Position numbers and translations under genes: made by a program. A DNA stretch of 40,953 nt. It comes from Chthonomonadaceae bacterium. Its GTDB lineage: Bacteria > Armatimonadota > Chthonomonadetes > Chthonomonadales > Chthonomonadaceae. Below, piece by piece: positions 32,848 to 40,884 of the stretch; the stretch's first letter is position 1; each line of letters opens with the position of its first letter. The notes beneath the pieces were generated by a model. The model was not told the origin of the DNA. It worked only from the letters and a program-made list of their open reading frames with translations, and did no database searches. The stretch lies in the NCBI GenBank assembly GCA_027459665.1, contig DAIDHN010000035.1, positions 1-40,953 of the forward strand. Reading direction: 5' to 3'.

Positions 32848-33603
32848 ATGGCAAATGATGAAAAGCTGCGCGTGATGGTATGGGACGAGAATCCCGCTCA
32901 TGCCCCCAAGGATGTGTATCCTGAAAGCATCAATGGGGCTATTGCAGAGGGTTTGAATGAACTGGGTAAAGGCAGCATTCTGGCTTATCGCTCTCACATT
33001 GACGGTCCTGAGCAGGGATGCAGCGATGAGGCGCTGAGCGAGGTAGACGTTCTTTTCTGGTGGGGGCATGCACGGCACCGTGAAGTAACAGATGATGTTA
33101 TGATGCGGGTTTTCCACCACGTGCACCATCGCGGGATGGGTTTTGTGGCGCTCCATTCTGCACATTATTCCAAGACCATGCAGGCTGTTCTCTCGTGTGC
33201 GGGGCACCTGCGCGGTGGATGGCGTGAGGGCGAGCCGCCTGATACCGAGGAAATTCGCGTGTGCGCACCCAAACACCCCATTGCAAAAGGCATAAAAGAT
33301 TTTACTCTGCCGAAAGAGGAGATGTATGGAGCGCCTTTTGATGTGCCGCCCCCGCAGTGCGTAGTGCTGCAGTCTTATTTCCCGGCGGGCGGAGAGTACT
33401 TCCCTTCGGGAATGTGCTGGACTGTTGGGCAGGGCAAGAAGGCAGGGTTTACCTCTGGTGGCGGCAATGGGGAAAACGAGGGAGAAGGGATAGGCCGCGT
33501 ATTCTACTTTCGGCCCGGCCATGAAACGTTTCCCACCTATTACGACCCGAATGTGAAGCAGATTCTGCGGAATGCCGCGCTTTGGTGCGGGCGGCGCATC
33601 TAG
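32848..33603 (+). CDS. ThuA-like domain protein
   Basis: ThuA proteins have a class-I glutamine-amidotransferase-like fold and occur in sugar-utilisation operons; the one in rhizobial trehalose/maltitol/sucrose use gives the name. The 251-residue protein has VMVWDENPAHAP, then VLFWWGHARHREV, GFVALHSAHYSK and a C-terminal GRVFYFRPGHETFPTYYDP, characteristic of the family. The catalytic role is unsettled. AGGGAG precedes the ATG. It is followed by a terminator and an oxidoreductase that commonly accompanies it. Confidence 0.92.
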   Translation: MANDEKLRVMVWDENPAHAPKDVYPESINGAIAEGLNELGKGSILAYRSHIDGPEQGCSDEALSEVDVLFWWGHARHREVTDDVMMRVFHHVHHRGMGFVALHSAHYSKTMQAVLSCAGHLRGGWREGEPPDTEEIRVCAPKHPIAKGIKDFTLPKEEMYGAPFDVPPPQCVVLQSYFPAGGEYFPSGMCWTVGQGKKAGFTSGGGNGENEGEGIGRVFYFRPGHETFPTYYDPNVKQILRNAALWCGRRI

Positions 33604-33650
33604 TCTGATTTGCAATCGTGCAGGAATTGGCTCTGGATGAGTGGAAGTTG

Positions 33651-33681
33651 AATGAGGGAGTATTCACTCCCTCATTTTATT
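33651..33681 (+). terminator. Terminator-like hairpin between thuA and the oxidoreductase
   Basis: AATGAGGGAGT pairs perfectly with ACTCCCTCATT around ATTC and is followed by TTATT. The T-run is imperfect, so read-through into the next gene, 15 bases later, is possible. Confidence 0.65.
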
Positions 33682-33695
33682 CAGGAGCGCCGCTT

Positions 33696-34808
33696 ATGTC
33701 TGTAGAAAACCGTAAAGTACGAATTGGCATTATTGGCTGTGGCCAAATTGCGCAGCAGCACCTGCGCAACTATCGTGAGATTGCGCAGGCGGAGGTGGTG
33801 GCCTGTGCCGACATACTTCCCGAAGCCGCCAACGCCACGGCAGCTGTGTTTGACATACCCAATGTGTACTACACTGCGCAGGAGATGCTGCAGAGAGATG
33901 ACCTGGATGCAGTGGATGTCTGCCTGCACAACAACCTGCACGTATCGGGCACGCTTGCAGTGCTTGAGCGCGGGCTGCCTGTGTATTGCGAAAAGCCTAT
34001 GGCAGGCTCGTATCGTGATGCTGTTACTATGCTGGAAGCAGCTAAAAAACATGAAAAAATGCTTCACATACAACTCGGCATGATTTATTCAGACGAAACA
34101 AGGGCGGCTCGCGAGCTGATAGACGCTGGCGAGCTGGGGGATATATACCATGCTAGGTCAACGGGCTTTCGCAGAAGAGGGCGCCCATATGTAGACGGGT
34201 ACGGGAAACCACCCTTTGTGCAGATACAAAATTCGGGCGGCGGGGCGCTGTATGATATGGGTGTATACCATATTTCGCAGATGCTCTACCTGCTGGGCAA
34301 CCCCGTTATCACCCGTATTAGCGGTACTACCTATCAAAAACTGGCAATGAACGAGGAGCGCCGCCGAGCAGCCGGCTACAGCGTGGAAGAGCTTGCAGTG
34401 GGACTGGTGCGCTTTGAGGCTGGCCTGACGCTTGATATTATAGAGGCATGGGCCATACAACTGGGTGGAATGGAAGGTTCTTCACTGGTGGGCACAAAGG
34501 GTGGAATCAGGCTGTCTCCTTTCAGTTTTCATCGCAGTGTGGGTGAACTCGACCTGGATGCGGAGACGGACCTTCATTCTGCAAGGTACCGATGGAACAA
34601 GCTGCATGGCGAGAATGACCTTTATGCCAATTCGCAGGTACACTGGATAGCGGCTTTGCAGGGAAGAGCGCAGCTGCTGCCCACCGCTGAAATTGCTCTG
34701 AACACCATGCTGATCTCAGCGGGAATTTACCTTTCTGCAAAACTGGGGCGCGAGGTGAGTGCAGAAGAGGTGCGAGAGTCGGCAGTCTCTACCGCTATTC
34801 CGCTGTAG
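33696..34808 (+). CDS. Gfo/Idh/MocA family oxidoreductase
   Basis: This is an NAD(P)-dependent sugar or inositol dehydrogenase-type enzyme. The 370-residue protein has the Rossmann start IGIIGCGQIAQQHLRNY, the family EKP motif in VYCEKPMAGSY, and the C-terminal substrate domain with GGGALYDMGVYHISQMLYL. AGGAG at 33683-33687 sets the ATG at 33696; the frame opens earlier through the terminator. Its context with ThuA, and with inositol oxygenase 1 kb away, suggests sugar or cyclitol catabolism; the substrate is not fixed by the sequence. Confidence 0.93.
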   Translation: MSVENRKVRIGIIGCGQIAQQHLRNYREIAQAEVVACADILPEAANATAAVFDIPNVYYTAQEMLQRDDLDAVDVCLHNNLHVSGTLAVLERGLPVYCEKPMAGSYRDAVTMLEAAKKHEKMLHIQLGMIYSDETRAARELIDAGELGDIYHARSTGFRRRGRPYVDGYGKPPFVQIQNSGGGALYDMGVYHISQMLYLLGNPVITRISGTTYQKLAMNEERRRAAGYSVEELAVGLVRFEAGLTLDIIEAWAIQLGGMEGSSLVGTKGGIRLSPFSFHRSVGELDLDAETDLHSARYRWNKLHGENDLYANSQVHWIAALQGRAQLLPTAEIALNTMLISAGIYLSAKLGREVSAEEVRESAVSTAIPL

Positions 34809-34858
34809 TTGTTTGAAACATTGGCGAACACTCAAGTAAAAGAGGAAGGAACAATACG

Positions 34859-35134
34859 ATGAGCGATATTTTGAAAAACCTCGCAGAAGAGCAGGTAAAA
34901 TCCCGTTTGGGCGATGAAGCCGGCAGCGTGGTAGACGATGCCTTGCAGGGCAATCTGCAGGGAGCAGCTACCGCCGCTTTGGGGGCGCTTGGTCTTGGCG
35001 GCGGTCAGAGCAGTTCGAACAACTCTGGTGCGCAAAACGACAATAGCAGTGATGATTCGAGTGATGATTCTGACAGCAGTTCAGATGATTCGGACGACGA
35101 TTCTTCATCTGATGATTCTGACGACAGCAACTAA
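34859..35134 (+). CDS. Small protein with a Ser/Asp-only acidic tail
   Basis: The 91-residue protein is not recognised. Its first half (about 1-48) is helical, MSDILKNLAEEQVKSRL then an Ala/Gly-rich LGALGLGG. From about residue 50 to the end it is almost only Ser, Asp and Asn (for example SSDDSSDDSDSSSDD), strongly acidic and likely disordered. AGGAAGGAA before the ATG makes it a credible gene. Such tails bind cations or act as spacers, but no function can be assigned. Confidence 0.7.
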   Translation: MSDILKNLAEEQVKSRLGDEAGSVVDDALQGNLQGAATAALGALGLGGGQSSSNNSGAQNDNSSDDSSDDSDSSSDDSDDDSSSDDSDDSN

Positions 35135-35158
35135 ACTTCTGCAGCAAGGTTGACCAAC

Positions 35159-35208
35159 TGCCCGCGGCATTGAGCGTTTTACAGTATTTTGCCTCAACAC
35201 CGCGGGCA
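35159..35208. terminator. Long hairpin between convergent genes
   Basis: TGCCCGCGG and CCGCGGGCA (9 bp) enclose a second pairing TTGAG/CTCAA. An overlapping 14-base palindrome GGCATAATTATGCC lies at 35205-35218. Without a T-run this is a possible bidirectional terminator or a transcription barrier. Confidence 0.5.
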
Positions 35209-35228
35209 TAATTATGCCGGCAGACAGA

Positions 35229-36089
35229 TTACCAGGCAATTTGGGTAGGGAAGTAGCGGGCAATGAGGTTTTGGTAATAGTCTGTTAATGCCTCGGTATT
35301 GGGAGCCTCTTCAGATTTTGAATAGAGATCGTAGGGCTGAAACGCGCGCACCCAGGCAAAAACCTTCTCGTCTTTTTCGTTCATAAGGTGTGCATAGGCA
35401 TGCTCTTTGTGAATGGGATAGCATGAGTGGTAGCGTATGATGGCAAGTGCTTCTTCGGGCAGATAATTTTTCACCACCTGGTACAGGTATTCATCATGCC
35501 CCCAGGAAAAGTGTACTTTATCGAGACCGCAGTGCTGCTTATAGATGCCGCATTCGGTTTGATACTGCGGGTTGAGGCTGTCGGGGTTGGCAGCAAAAAA
35601 TTCATGGTACACAATGGCAGGGGAATATCTGCAGCCTACCGGGAACGTGTCGCCTACCACTGCCCACTGCGGTTCACCCTTGAGGCAGAGCAGCTTGCCC
35701 AGGTCGTGTATCAGCCCCGTTAGCACAAACCAGTCTGGATGCCCGTCAGCGCGAATAGCCTCTGCCGTTTGCAGCAGGTGGTCTATCTGCGTGAGGCTGG
35801 TATCGGGGTCGCTGTCGTCTACCAGAGTATTGAGGGTTTCCATGGCTTCCCACACTCCCATAGTTTCATGTGAGGGCGGCAGATATTCATTCTTTTTGTT
35901 CAGCACAAATTCAAGCGTCTGGTATTGATGATTGATACGGTAAAACTCGCGCACTCCCGCTTTTTCGGTGGTTTCGTAATCTCTAAACTTGCGCGGTTCA
36001 TCTGCCTGAGTTTCGTATCGCTGCTTGCGCTCTTCATCAAGCGCGTCCAGGTCTTTCAGCGGGCTGCTGTCTGATACATTCTTGTTCAT
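35229..36089 (-). CDS. Inositol oxygenase (MIOX family)
   Basis: MIOX is a di-iron enzyme that cleaves myo-inositol to D-glucuronate with O2. The 286-residue protein carries all six iron ligands of the family: His in DHLLQTAE, His-Asp in LIHDLGK, His in WGHDEY, His in IRYHSCYP and Asp in [19 protein letters not shown] is also family-typical. MIOX is best known from eukaryotes and scattered bacteria. AGGAGA precedes the ATG at 36089, just after a hairpin with a T-run. It follows the exporter operon on the same strand. Confidence 0.93.
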   Translation of the reverse strand: MNKNVSDSSPLKDLDALDEERKQRYETQADEPRKFRDYETTEKAGVREFYRINHQYQTLEFVLNKKNEYLPPSHETMGVWEAMETLNTLVDDSDPDTSLTQIDHLLQTAEAIRADGHPDWFVLTGLIHDLGKLLCLKGEPQWAVVGDTFPVGCRYSPAIVYHEFFAANPDSLNPQYQTECGIYKQHCGLDKVHFSWGHDEYLYQVVKNYLPEEALAIIRYHSCYPIHKEHAYAHLMNEKDEKVFAWVRAFQPYDLYSKSEEAPNTEALTDYYQNLIARYFPTQIAW

Positions 36090-36101
36090 CTCATTCTCCT
36101 G

Positions 36102-36121
36102 AAAAAGCATTTCAGAAATGC
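36102..36121 (-). terminator. Hairpin with T-run directly before the MIOX ribosome site
   Basis: The 15-base palindrome GCATTTC-A-GAAATGC is followed on the minus strand by TTTTT, and AGGAGA begins one base later. It can end the TetR-exporter transcript or work as an attenuator on inositol oxygenase. Confidence 0.5.
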
Positions 36122-36165
36122 GTTTGCTTTTTCGTATGTTCCTTCTGTTTGAAAAATATTCCTTC

Positions 36166-37254
36166 TTACCCAACGCTTTTGTGAAATCGGCGGGTTGAGG
36201 CAGTAATCAGCACCAGAGTGATGATGAGCAGGCTGTAGAACTGCGGCAGCAGGTCGGTGAAGCCAGCTCCGCGCACTGCTATGCCCCTGCAGATGCTTAC
36301 GAAGTGGGTGACAGGCAGCAGCTCGGAGACAAGATAGAGCGGGCCGGGCAGGGTTGAGCGCGGGACGATGTAGCCTGAGAGCAAAATGGAGGGCATGGTG
36401 GTGAGCAGCGTCATTTGCATTGCCTGAGACTGGCTTTGCGCCACCGTGCTGATAAACAGGCCAAGTGAAAGCGCTGCCAGCACAAACAGCATGGCCAGCA
36501 GCAGAAGAAGAATGATGCTGCCCACAATGTTTATATGAAAAATTAGCCAGCTTGCAAACAAAACCACGCACATTTCACCCATGCCCAGCAGGAAGTAGGG
36601 AGTGAGTTTACCCAGCATGAGGCCAAGCCCTCCAACCGGGCTGACCATTAGCTGCTCAAGCGTACCCTGCTCACGTTCTTTCACCAGGCTGAAGCTGGTG
36701 AGAGAAACCGTAGTGAGCTGCAGCAGCACGCAGACCAGGCCAGGAATAGTAAACACCTGGGTGCGAGCATCTGGATTGAAGAGAACGTCTAAGCGGGCAT
36801 CCACAGTCCCCTTGGCGCCTGCGGCAGGAGGCCGCGAGAGAGCATTCTGAACGGCGCTGGTGGTCTGGCTGTCTGAGCCGTCTACCAGCATGCGTACAAC
36901 AGGTGGGCGGCTGGTATTGTATCTTTGTGCAAAGTCTGGGGGAACGATGATGGCTACCTTGGTTACATTTCTGCGAATGTCATCTGCAGCTTCGCCCGGT
37001 GTGGCAGCGCTGCCTGTGATCTGCAAGTATCGTGTGTTTTGCAGCTGCTGCAGGTAGTTGAGGCTTTGAGCCGACCTATCCATATTTACCACCAGCGCCG
37101 GCACATGCTTGATGTTGAAATTGAGCGCGTACCCAAACAATATCAGCTGCACAAGGGGAATGATGAGGGCAAAAACGAAAGTAGAGGGGTCTCGGCGAAT
37201 GTGCATCCATTCCTTCAGCACAATGCTTCTATAACCAAACATGGGTGTATTCAT
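36166..37254 (-). CDS. ABC-2 type exporter permease
   Basis: The 362-residue protein has one N-terminal membrane segment (about 25-45), a large outer domain (about 46-190) and five or so C-terminal segments with [20 protein letters not shown] and [15 protein letters not shown]. This is the YhhJ/YbhS/YbhR class. It forms the channel for the ATPase upstream. Its ATG overlaps the ATPase stop as ATGA. Only one permease gene is present, so it may work as a homodimer. Confidence 0.94.
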   Translation of the reverse strand: MNTPMFGYRSIVLKEWMHIRRDPSTFVFALIIPLVQLILFGYALNFNIKHVPALVVNMDRSAQSLNYLQQLQNTRYLQITGSAATPGEAADDIRRNVTKVAIIVPPDFAQRYNTSRPPVVRMLVDGSDSQTTSAVQNALSRPPAAGAKGTVDARLDVLFNPDARTQVFTIPGLVCVLLQLTTVSLTSFSLVKEREQGTLEQLMVSPVGGLGLMLGKLTPYFLLGMGEMCVVLFASWLIFHINIVGSIILLLLLAMLFVLAALSLGLFISTVAQSQSQAMQMTLLTTMPSILLSGYIVPRSTLPGPLYLVSELLPVTHFVSICRGIAVRGAGFTDLLPQFYSLLIITLVLITASTRRFHKSVG

Positions 37255-38189
37255 TTTGCTGCCAGCTTTCTGGTAAGTATCACAAACACATCTTCGAGTG
37301 AAGGCTCTACCGGCCTCATGGAGATCACTTCTCCTCCCGCCTGCTGCACCACATTTTGCACATCAGCGTCTTCGGCATGGTTTTGCATGAGCAAATGAAT
37401 TTCCGCCTCCACCAGCGTGGCATCCTCTGCCCATGGCTGTTTTTTGAGGGCGCTGAGCGCAATGGAGGGCTGGTCGGCAGCGATGGCTATGCGCCTAGTG
37501 TTTGGCGGCGATACCTCTGGCAGCGCCTTGAGATATGCAGGCGAGCCCAGCGCCATCAGTTTCGAAAGGTAAATGTAGGCAATCTGGCTGCAGCGTTCCG
37601 CCTCATCCATATAATGAGTGGTAACAAAAAGCGTTTTGCCCTGCGCTGCCAGTTCAAACAGAAGGTCCCATAGTTCCCTGCGGGCAACCGGGTCTATTCC
37701 TGCAGTCGGCTCATCAAGAAAAACCAGCTCTGGTTCATGAATCAGCGCCGCGGCAAGCGCCAGTCTTTGTTTCCAGCCGCCAGAGAGCTGGCCGCTGCGC
37801 CGCTGCAGATAGCCTCCTATTCCCACCAGATCGACCACTTCTTTTTTTCGCTGACGCAGTTTTTCTCCTCGCAGACCATATACGCTGCCGAAAAACGTAA
37901 GGTTTTCATCTACGGTGAGGTCTCGGTACAGACTAAAAATCTGATTGAGGTAGCCAATTGACTTTTTAATGGCTTCTGTCTCTTTCACAATGTCATATCC
38001 GTTCACTGAGGCGCTTCCTTCAGACGGTTCCAGCAGGCCGCAGAGCATGCGTATGCAGGTGGTTTTGCCGCTTCCGTTTGGCCCCAGAAAGCCAAAGATA
38101 GAACCCTTTGGCACTTGAAACGTAAGGCTGTCTACGGCAGTAAAGTTTCCAAATCTGCGGGTAAGTCCGTTGAGTTCTATAGCGTTCAT
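37251..38189 (-). CDS. ABC exporter ATP-binding protein
   Basis: The 312-residue ATPase has Walker A GPNGSGKTT, signature LSGGWKQRLALA, Walker B LVFLDEPTAGID and TTHYMDEAE, followed by the longer C-terminal region of the CcmA/YbhF type. It partners the permease and the HlyD adaptor in an efflux pump. I chose the ATG at 38189 (MNAIELNGL); a TTG four codons upstream has equal support. It starts 17 bases after hlyD. Confidence 0.95.
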   Translation of the reverse strand: MNAIELNGLTRRFGNFTAVDSLTFQVPKGSIFGFLGPNGSGKTTCIRMLCGLLEPSEGSASVNGYDIVKETEAIKKSIGYLNQIFSLYRDLTVDENLTFFGSVYGLRGEKLRQRKKEVVDLVGIGGYLQRRSGQLSGGWKQRLALAAALIHEPELVFLDEPTAGIDPVARRELWDLLFELAAQGKTLFVTTHYMDEAERCSQIAYIYLSKLMALGSPAYLKALPEVSPPNTRRIAIAADQPSIALSALKKQPWAEDATLVEAEIHLLMQNHAEDADVQNVVQQAGGEVISMRPVEPSLEDVFVILTRKLAAK

Positions 38190-38206
38190 GTTCTCTTTCA
38201 AGCAGT

Positions 38207-39664
38207 TCAGGGTTTCCAGCCGCCTATGCGCAGCACAGTGGCGTAGATGCCGGGCTTTATCTTTTTGTGTGGGTGCAGGGTGCGCAGTTTCACAGCGAAA
38301 ACCTGCTTACCCCTTTCATCTGGCGTTTGCAGGTTGGTTGGGGTGAACTCGCCTATGCCTGCAATGCTTTCCACCTTCGCCAGCACGGTTTGCTTCATGC
38401 CGTCTATTCTCAGCACGGCGGTCTGCCCTATGGAAACAGATGCCAGTTTTTTTTCTGGCACATACACTTTTATCCAGACGTCAGCGGGGTTTTCCATCTC
38501 AACAAGCTCTTCTCCCGGGTTCACCAGGTCGCCTGCGGCAACGGGGATAGTCTGCACGAATCCTGTAAACGGAGCGCGCACCACTTTTTCTGAAACAGTG
38601 AACAGTTTACTTTTTGCCAGGGCCTGCGCCGCCATCGCGGCAGCTTTGCGCTGTGCAATGTCTTCCTGCCTGCTGCCTGCCAGCAGTTTGGCAAGCAGGG
38701 CCTTCTGCATTTGCAGCTCATCCTGTGCCTGGTGCAAGGTTTCGGTGCGTGTGCCAGCCAGCAGCTCTTTCAGCGCTTCTGCTGCCTCATCGCGAGCCGC
38801 TTTGTCTGCTGCAATCTGCTGCGGGCGCGTGCCTGCCAGAACAAGCGCCAATGATGCCTGTGCCTGCTGCAGCTCGGCCCTCTTGATGGCAATTTGCTGC
38901 CTGGTAGAACCTTTTATGGTGCGCTGGTAAGCCTGCTGCAGCTGCAGAGCGTTTTGGCTTGCCGTGTCGCTGCTGGTTTTGTACTGCTCATACTCCTGCA
39001 GGCTCACGGCGTCTTCTGTGTAGAGAATGCGGTAGCGCTGTGCATTGCGGCGTGCCAGTGCTGCCTCTGCAGCCGCCGCCCTGTAGAGTGCTCTTGCCTC
39101 TGCACGTGCCTGCTGGGTAGGCCCCCTAAGCGTTTGCTGCAGGTCTGCAGCAGCCTTTTGCTCTGCAGCGCGTGCAGCAGCAATATCCTGTGGCCTGGGG
39201 CCTTGCAGGGCATCTTCGTAAACCGCCTGCCTTTGTGCCAGCTTTGCCCTCGCCTGCGCGATGTCTTCCGGCCGCGGGCCGTGCTGCAGCTGAAGCAGGC
39301 TGGCCTCAGCCGCTGCAACTGCAGCCTGCTGTGCCTCAATGTCTTGCTGCCGCGGGCCGTGGAGCGTTTCCTGCAGCGCCGCTGCCGCTTCCAGCGCCTG
39401 CTCCTGGCTTGCTTTTGCGTCTTCTATCTGCGGTGCAGCATTGAGAAGCAGCAGCGGTTCACCTTTCTGCACACTATCTCCTTCATGCACGAGTATTTGA
39501 CGTATTCTGCCCGATGTTCGTGAGGAAACCTCGGCAGGGGTTGTTTGAAAGAAACCCGAAAGCGCGCTTCGCTGACGAATGCGCTGCAGATTGATATACC
39601 AGCCGCCCAAGCCTATAATGAATGCAGCAAAGAGCGCGAAAAAAAAGGGCAGTCTTTTTTTCAT
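38207..39664 (-). CDS. HlyD/YbhG-family periplasmic adaptor protein with expanded repeat hairpin
   Basis: The 485-residue protein links the inner-membrane ABC pump to an outer-membrane channel. It has an N-terminal membrane anchor (about 5-25), the lipoyl half (GRIRQILVHEGDSVQKGEPLL, about 52-75), then a long helical hairpin and a second lipoyl half (VVRAPFTGFVQTIPVAAGDLV) with a beta-barrel end. In the hairpin a motif L-x-G-(P/S/T)-(R/T) recurs with its Gly at 103, 129, 155, 181 and 252, 278, 304, 330, always 26 apart inside each set. Arg210, Leu214 and Ser221 match the AcrA-type RLS TolC-docking motif in spacing. No tolC gene is present in this window. Confidence 0.92.
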   Translation of the reverse strand: MKKRLPFFFALFAAFIIGLGGWYINLQRIRQRSALSGFFQTTPAEVSSRTSGRIRQILVHEGDSVQKGEPLLLLNAAPQIEDAKASQEQALEAAAALQETLHGPRQQDIEAQQAAVAAAEASLLQLQHGPRPEDIAQARAKLAQRQAVYEDALQGPRPQDIAAARAAEQKAAADLQQTLRGPTQQARAEARALYRAAAAEAALARRNAQRYRILYTEDAVSLQEYEQYKTSSDTASQNALQLQQAYQRTIKGSTRQQIAIKRAELQQAQASLALVLAGTRPQQIAADKAARDEAAEALKELLAGTRTETLHQAQDELQMQKALLAKLLAGSRQEDIAQRKAAAMAAQALAKSKLFTVSEKVVRAPFTGFVQTIPVAAGDLVNPGEELVEMENPADVWIKVYVPEKKLASVSIGQTAVLRIDGMKQTVLAKVESIAGIGEFTPTNLQTPDERGKQVFAVKLRTLHPHKKIKPGIYATVLRIGGWKP

Positions 39665-39720
39665 GTATTAGTCTTTCTGTGCTGTTGTGCCTGAATGAGG
39701 CAGCGGGAAAGAGAGAAGAT

Positions 39721-40338
39721 TCATTTTGCCTGCAGCCCCTCCAGAAAAATTCGAATGGTTTCCTGCAGAATCACCGAGTTCTCCTGTTTTGGCTGCTCTT
39801 GTATAAACAGCAGGTTGCGTGTGAACATGTAGGTAATCAGCGGCCCCAGAAAGCAGCGCGCCGCCAGAAACGGATCGGCGGCCAGAAGCAGCTTCTCATC
39901 CATTTTTTTCTGCAGAAACCCTGCAGTCAGGGCCATAATGCGCAGCGGGCCAGCCTCTGCCGCTACACAGGCAATGGTTTGCGACTGCACCACCTCGCTC
40001 ACAATTACCCTGAAACCGGCAGCTGCATCCGGGTTATCGACAAGTGAGAGGTATGCCGCCCCTATCATCTGCAGCCCCTCGCGCGGGGGGAGTGCAAGCA
40101 GGGTCTGCGATTGGTACAGCAGTTTCATTTCAGGTGCAAAGTTTTCTATAACTGCGCGCAGCAGGTCTTCCTTGTTTTCGAAATAGTGATAGATTAGGCC
40201 CGGTGATCTGATGCCTGCAGCATTTGCAATGTCTCGGTTGGTAGCTTTTGTGAATCCTTTGAGAGCGAAAACGTGCAGTGCGCCCTGAATGATCTGTGCC
40301 CTTTTTTCTGCTGCGGTATCGGTTTTGCTGTTTTTCAT
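39721..40338 (-). CDS. TetR family transcriptional regulator
   Basis: The 205-residue protein has the TetR DNA-binding head (about 12-60; IIQGALHVFALKGFTKATNRDIANAAG and GLIYHYFENKEDLLRAV) and a variable ligand domain. It is first in a leftward operon with the adaptor, ATPase and permease, so it most likely represses this efflux pump in the absence of its ligand. I chose the ATG at 40338; a TTG ten codons earlier would extend into the operator. A perfect dyad overlaps its promoter, so autoregulation is likely. Confidence 0.94.
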   Translation of the reverse strand: MKNSKTDTAAEKRAQIIQGALHVFALKGFTKATNRDIANAAGIRSPGLIYHYFENKEDLLRAVIENFAPEMKLLYQSQTLLALPPREGLQMIGAAYLSLVDNPDAAAGFRVIVSEVVQSQTIACVAAEAGPLRIMALTAGFLQKKMDEKLLLAADPFLAARCFLGPLITYMFTRNLLFIQEQPKQENSVILQETIRIFLEGLQAK

Positions 40339-40355
40339 GGGTTTCTCTTCATTTG

Positions 40356-40369
40356 ATTGACTGGTCAAT
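40356..40369. promoter_or_regulatory. TetR operator
   Basis: ATTGAC-TG-GTCAAT is a perfect 14-base dyad four bases downstream of the -10 of the tetR promoter, around the start of transcription. Its half-sites resemble known TetR-family operators. Confidence 0.75.
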
Positions 40370-40373
40370 TAAT

Positions 40374-40402
40374 AGTATAATTTGTATCGGTGGTTTTGTC
40401 AA
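40374..40402 (-). promoter_or_regulatory. Sigma-70 promoter of the tetR-exporter operon
   Basis: TTGACA (40402-40397), a 17-base spacer and TATACT (40379-40374) on the minus strand. The operator lies immediately downstream, where a bound repressor would block initiation. Confidence 0.88.
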
Positions 40403-40627
40403 GCTGTTATGTGCTGAGAGAGCGGTTGTGAGTGTGCCGGGGGTAGGGAAAAGTTTATTCTGCCTGCTGCGCTTGCGTGCAGCAGATATGGAAGAGGGTG
40501 GAGTTTGTGCGGGGGGCTTGCTTTGTGTTGCCCTGTACCGCCAGGCGGGATGATGGCAGTCTAACCTGGAAAAACTGGGAGCATTGGGGCAGTTTTCACA
40601 TTTTTTGAAGATAGCCGGTTTTTACCC
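40403..40627 (+). other. Non-coding spacer upstream of the rRNA promoter
   Basis: No credible gene. It contains one clear hairpin, CTGCTGC (40464-40470) pairing with GCAGCAG (40479-40485). The small plus-strand frame crossing it lacks a ribosome site and runs antisense through the tetR start. Confidence 0.5.
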
Positions 40628-40656
40628 TTGACATTAAGGCAGAGTGGGTGTACAAT
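40628..40656 (+). promoter_or_regulatory. Promoter of the rRNA operon
   Basis: TTGACA (40628-40633), a 17-base spacer and TACAAT (40651-40656), near-consensus and about 230 bases before the 16S start. A T-rich stretch with TTTTTT lies about 20-40 bases upstream. Confidence 0.88.
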
Positions 40657-40662
40657 AATCGG

Positions 40663-40884
40663 GCTTCCGCAGAGTTAGCGGCAACGCAGACGAAGCGGGA
40701 GATGATGCTCAACTCCCAAAGTTGGAGTGAGCGTAATTTGATCCTTGAGAGTCGTGTGTGACAAATAACGAACTTACGTCATGTTTCTTTGAAACATTGA
40801 TTGTGCAAACGAAAGTACTGGAGTTCAGGTTTCAAATTAGTAATACCACCCTGTCTGCAAAGACAAGGGTTTTATATCCATTTT
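40663..40884 (+). ncRNA. rRNA operon leader
   Basis: The leader has hairpins CCGC/GCGG (40667-40681), GCTC-A-ACTCC/GGAGTGAGC (40707-40732) and a GCAA-capped CCCTGTCT/AGACAAGGG (40849-40869). TGTTTCTTTGAAA (40782-40794) resembles the boxA antitermination site with one extra T and lies within a perfect 7-bp inverted repeat ATGTTTC/GAAACAT. These are expected features of a 16S precursor leader; the matching 3' processing arm is outside the window. Confidence 0.6.

Noticed and set aside
38200-39660. DNA repeats in hlyD as a mobile or CRISPR-like array
   Set aside because: The repeats are at protein level (26 residues, 78 bases), diverged in DNA and within one frame.
40296-40553. 85-codon plus-strand frame upstream of the rRNA promoter
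   Set aside because: It runs antisense through the tetR start, operator and promoter and has no ribosome site or recognisable domain.
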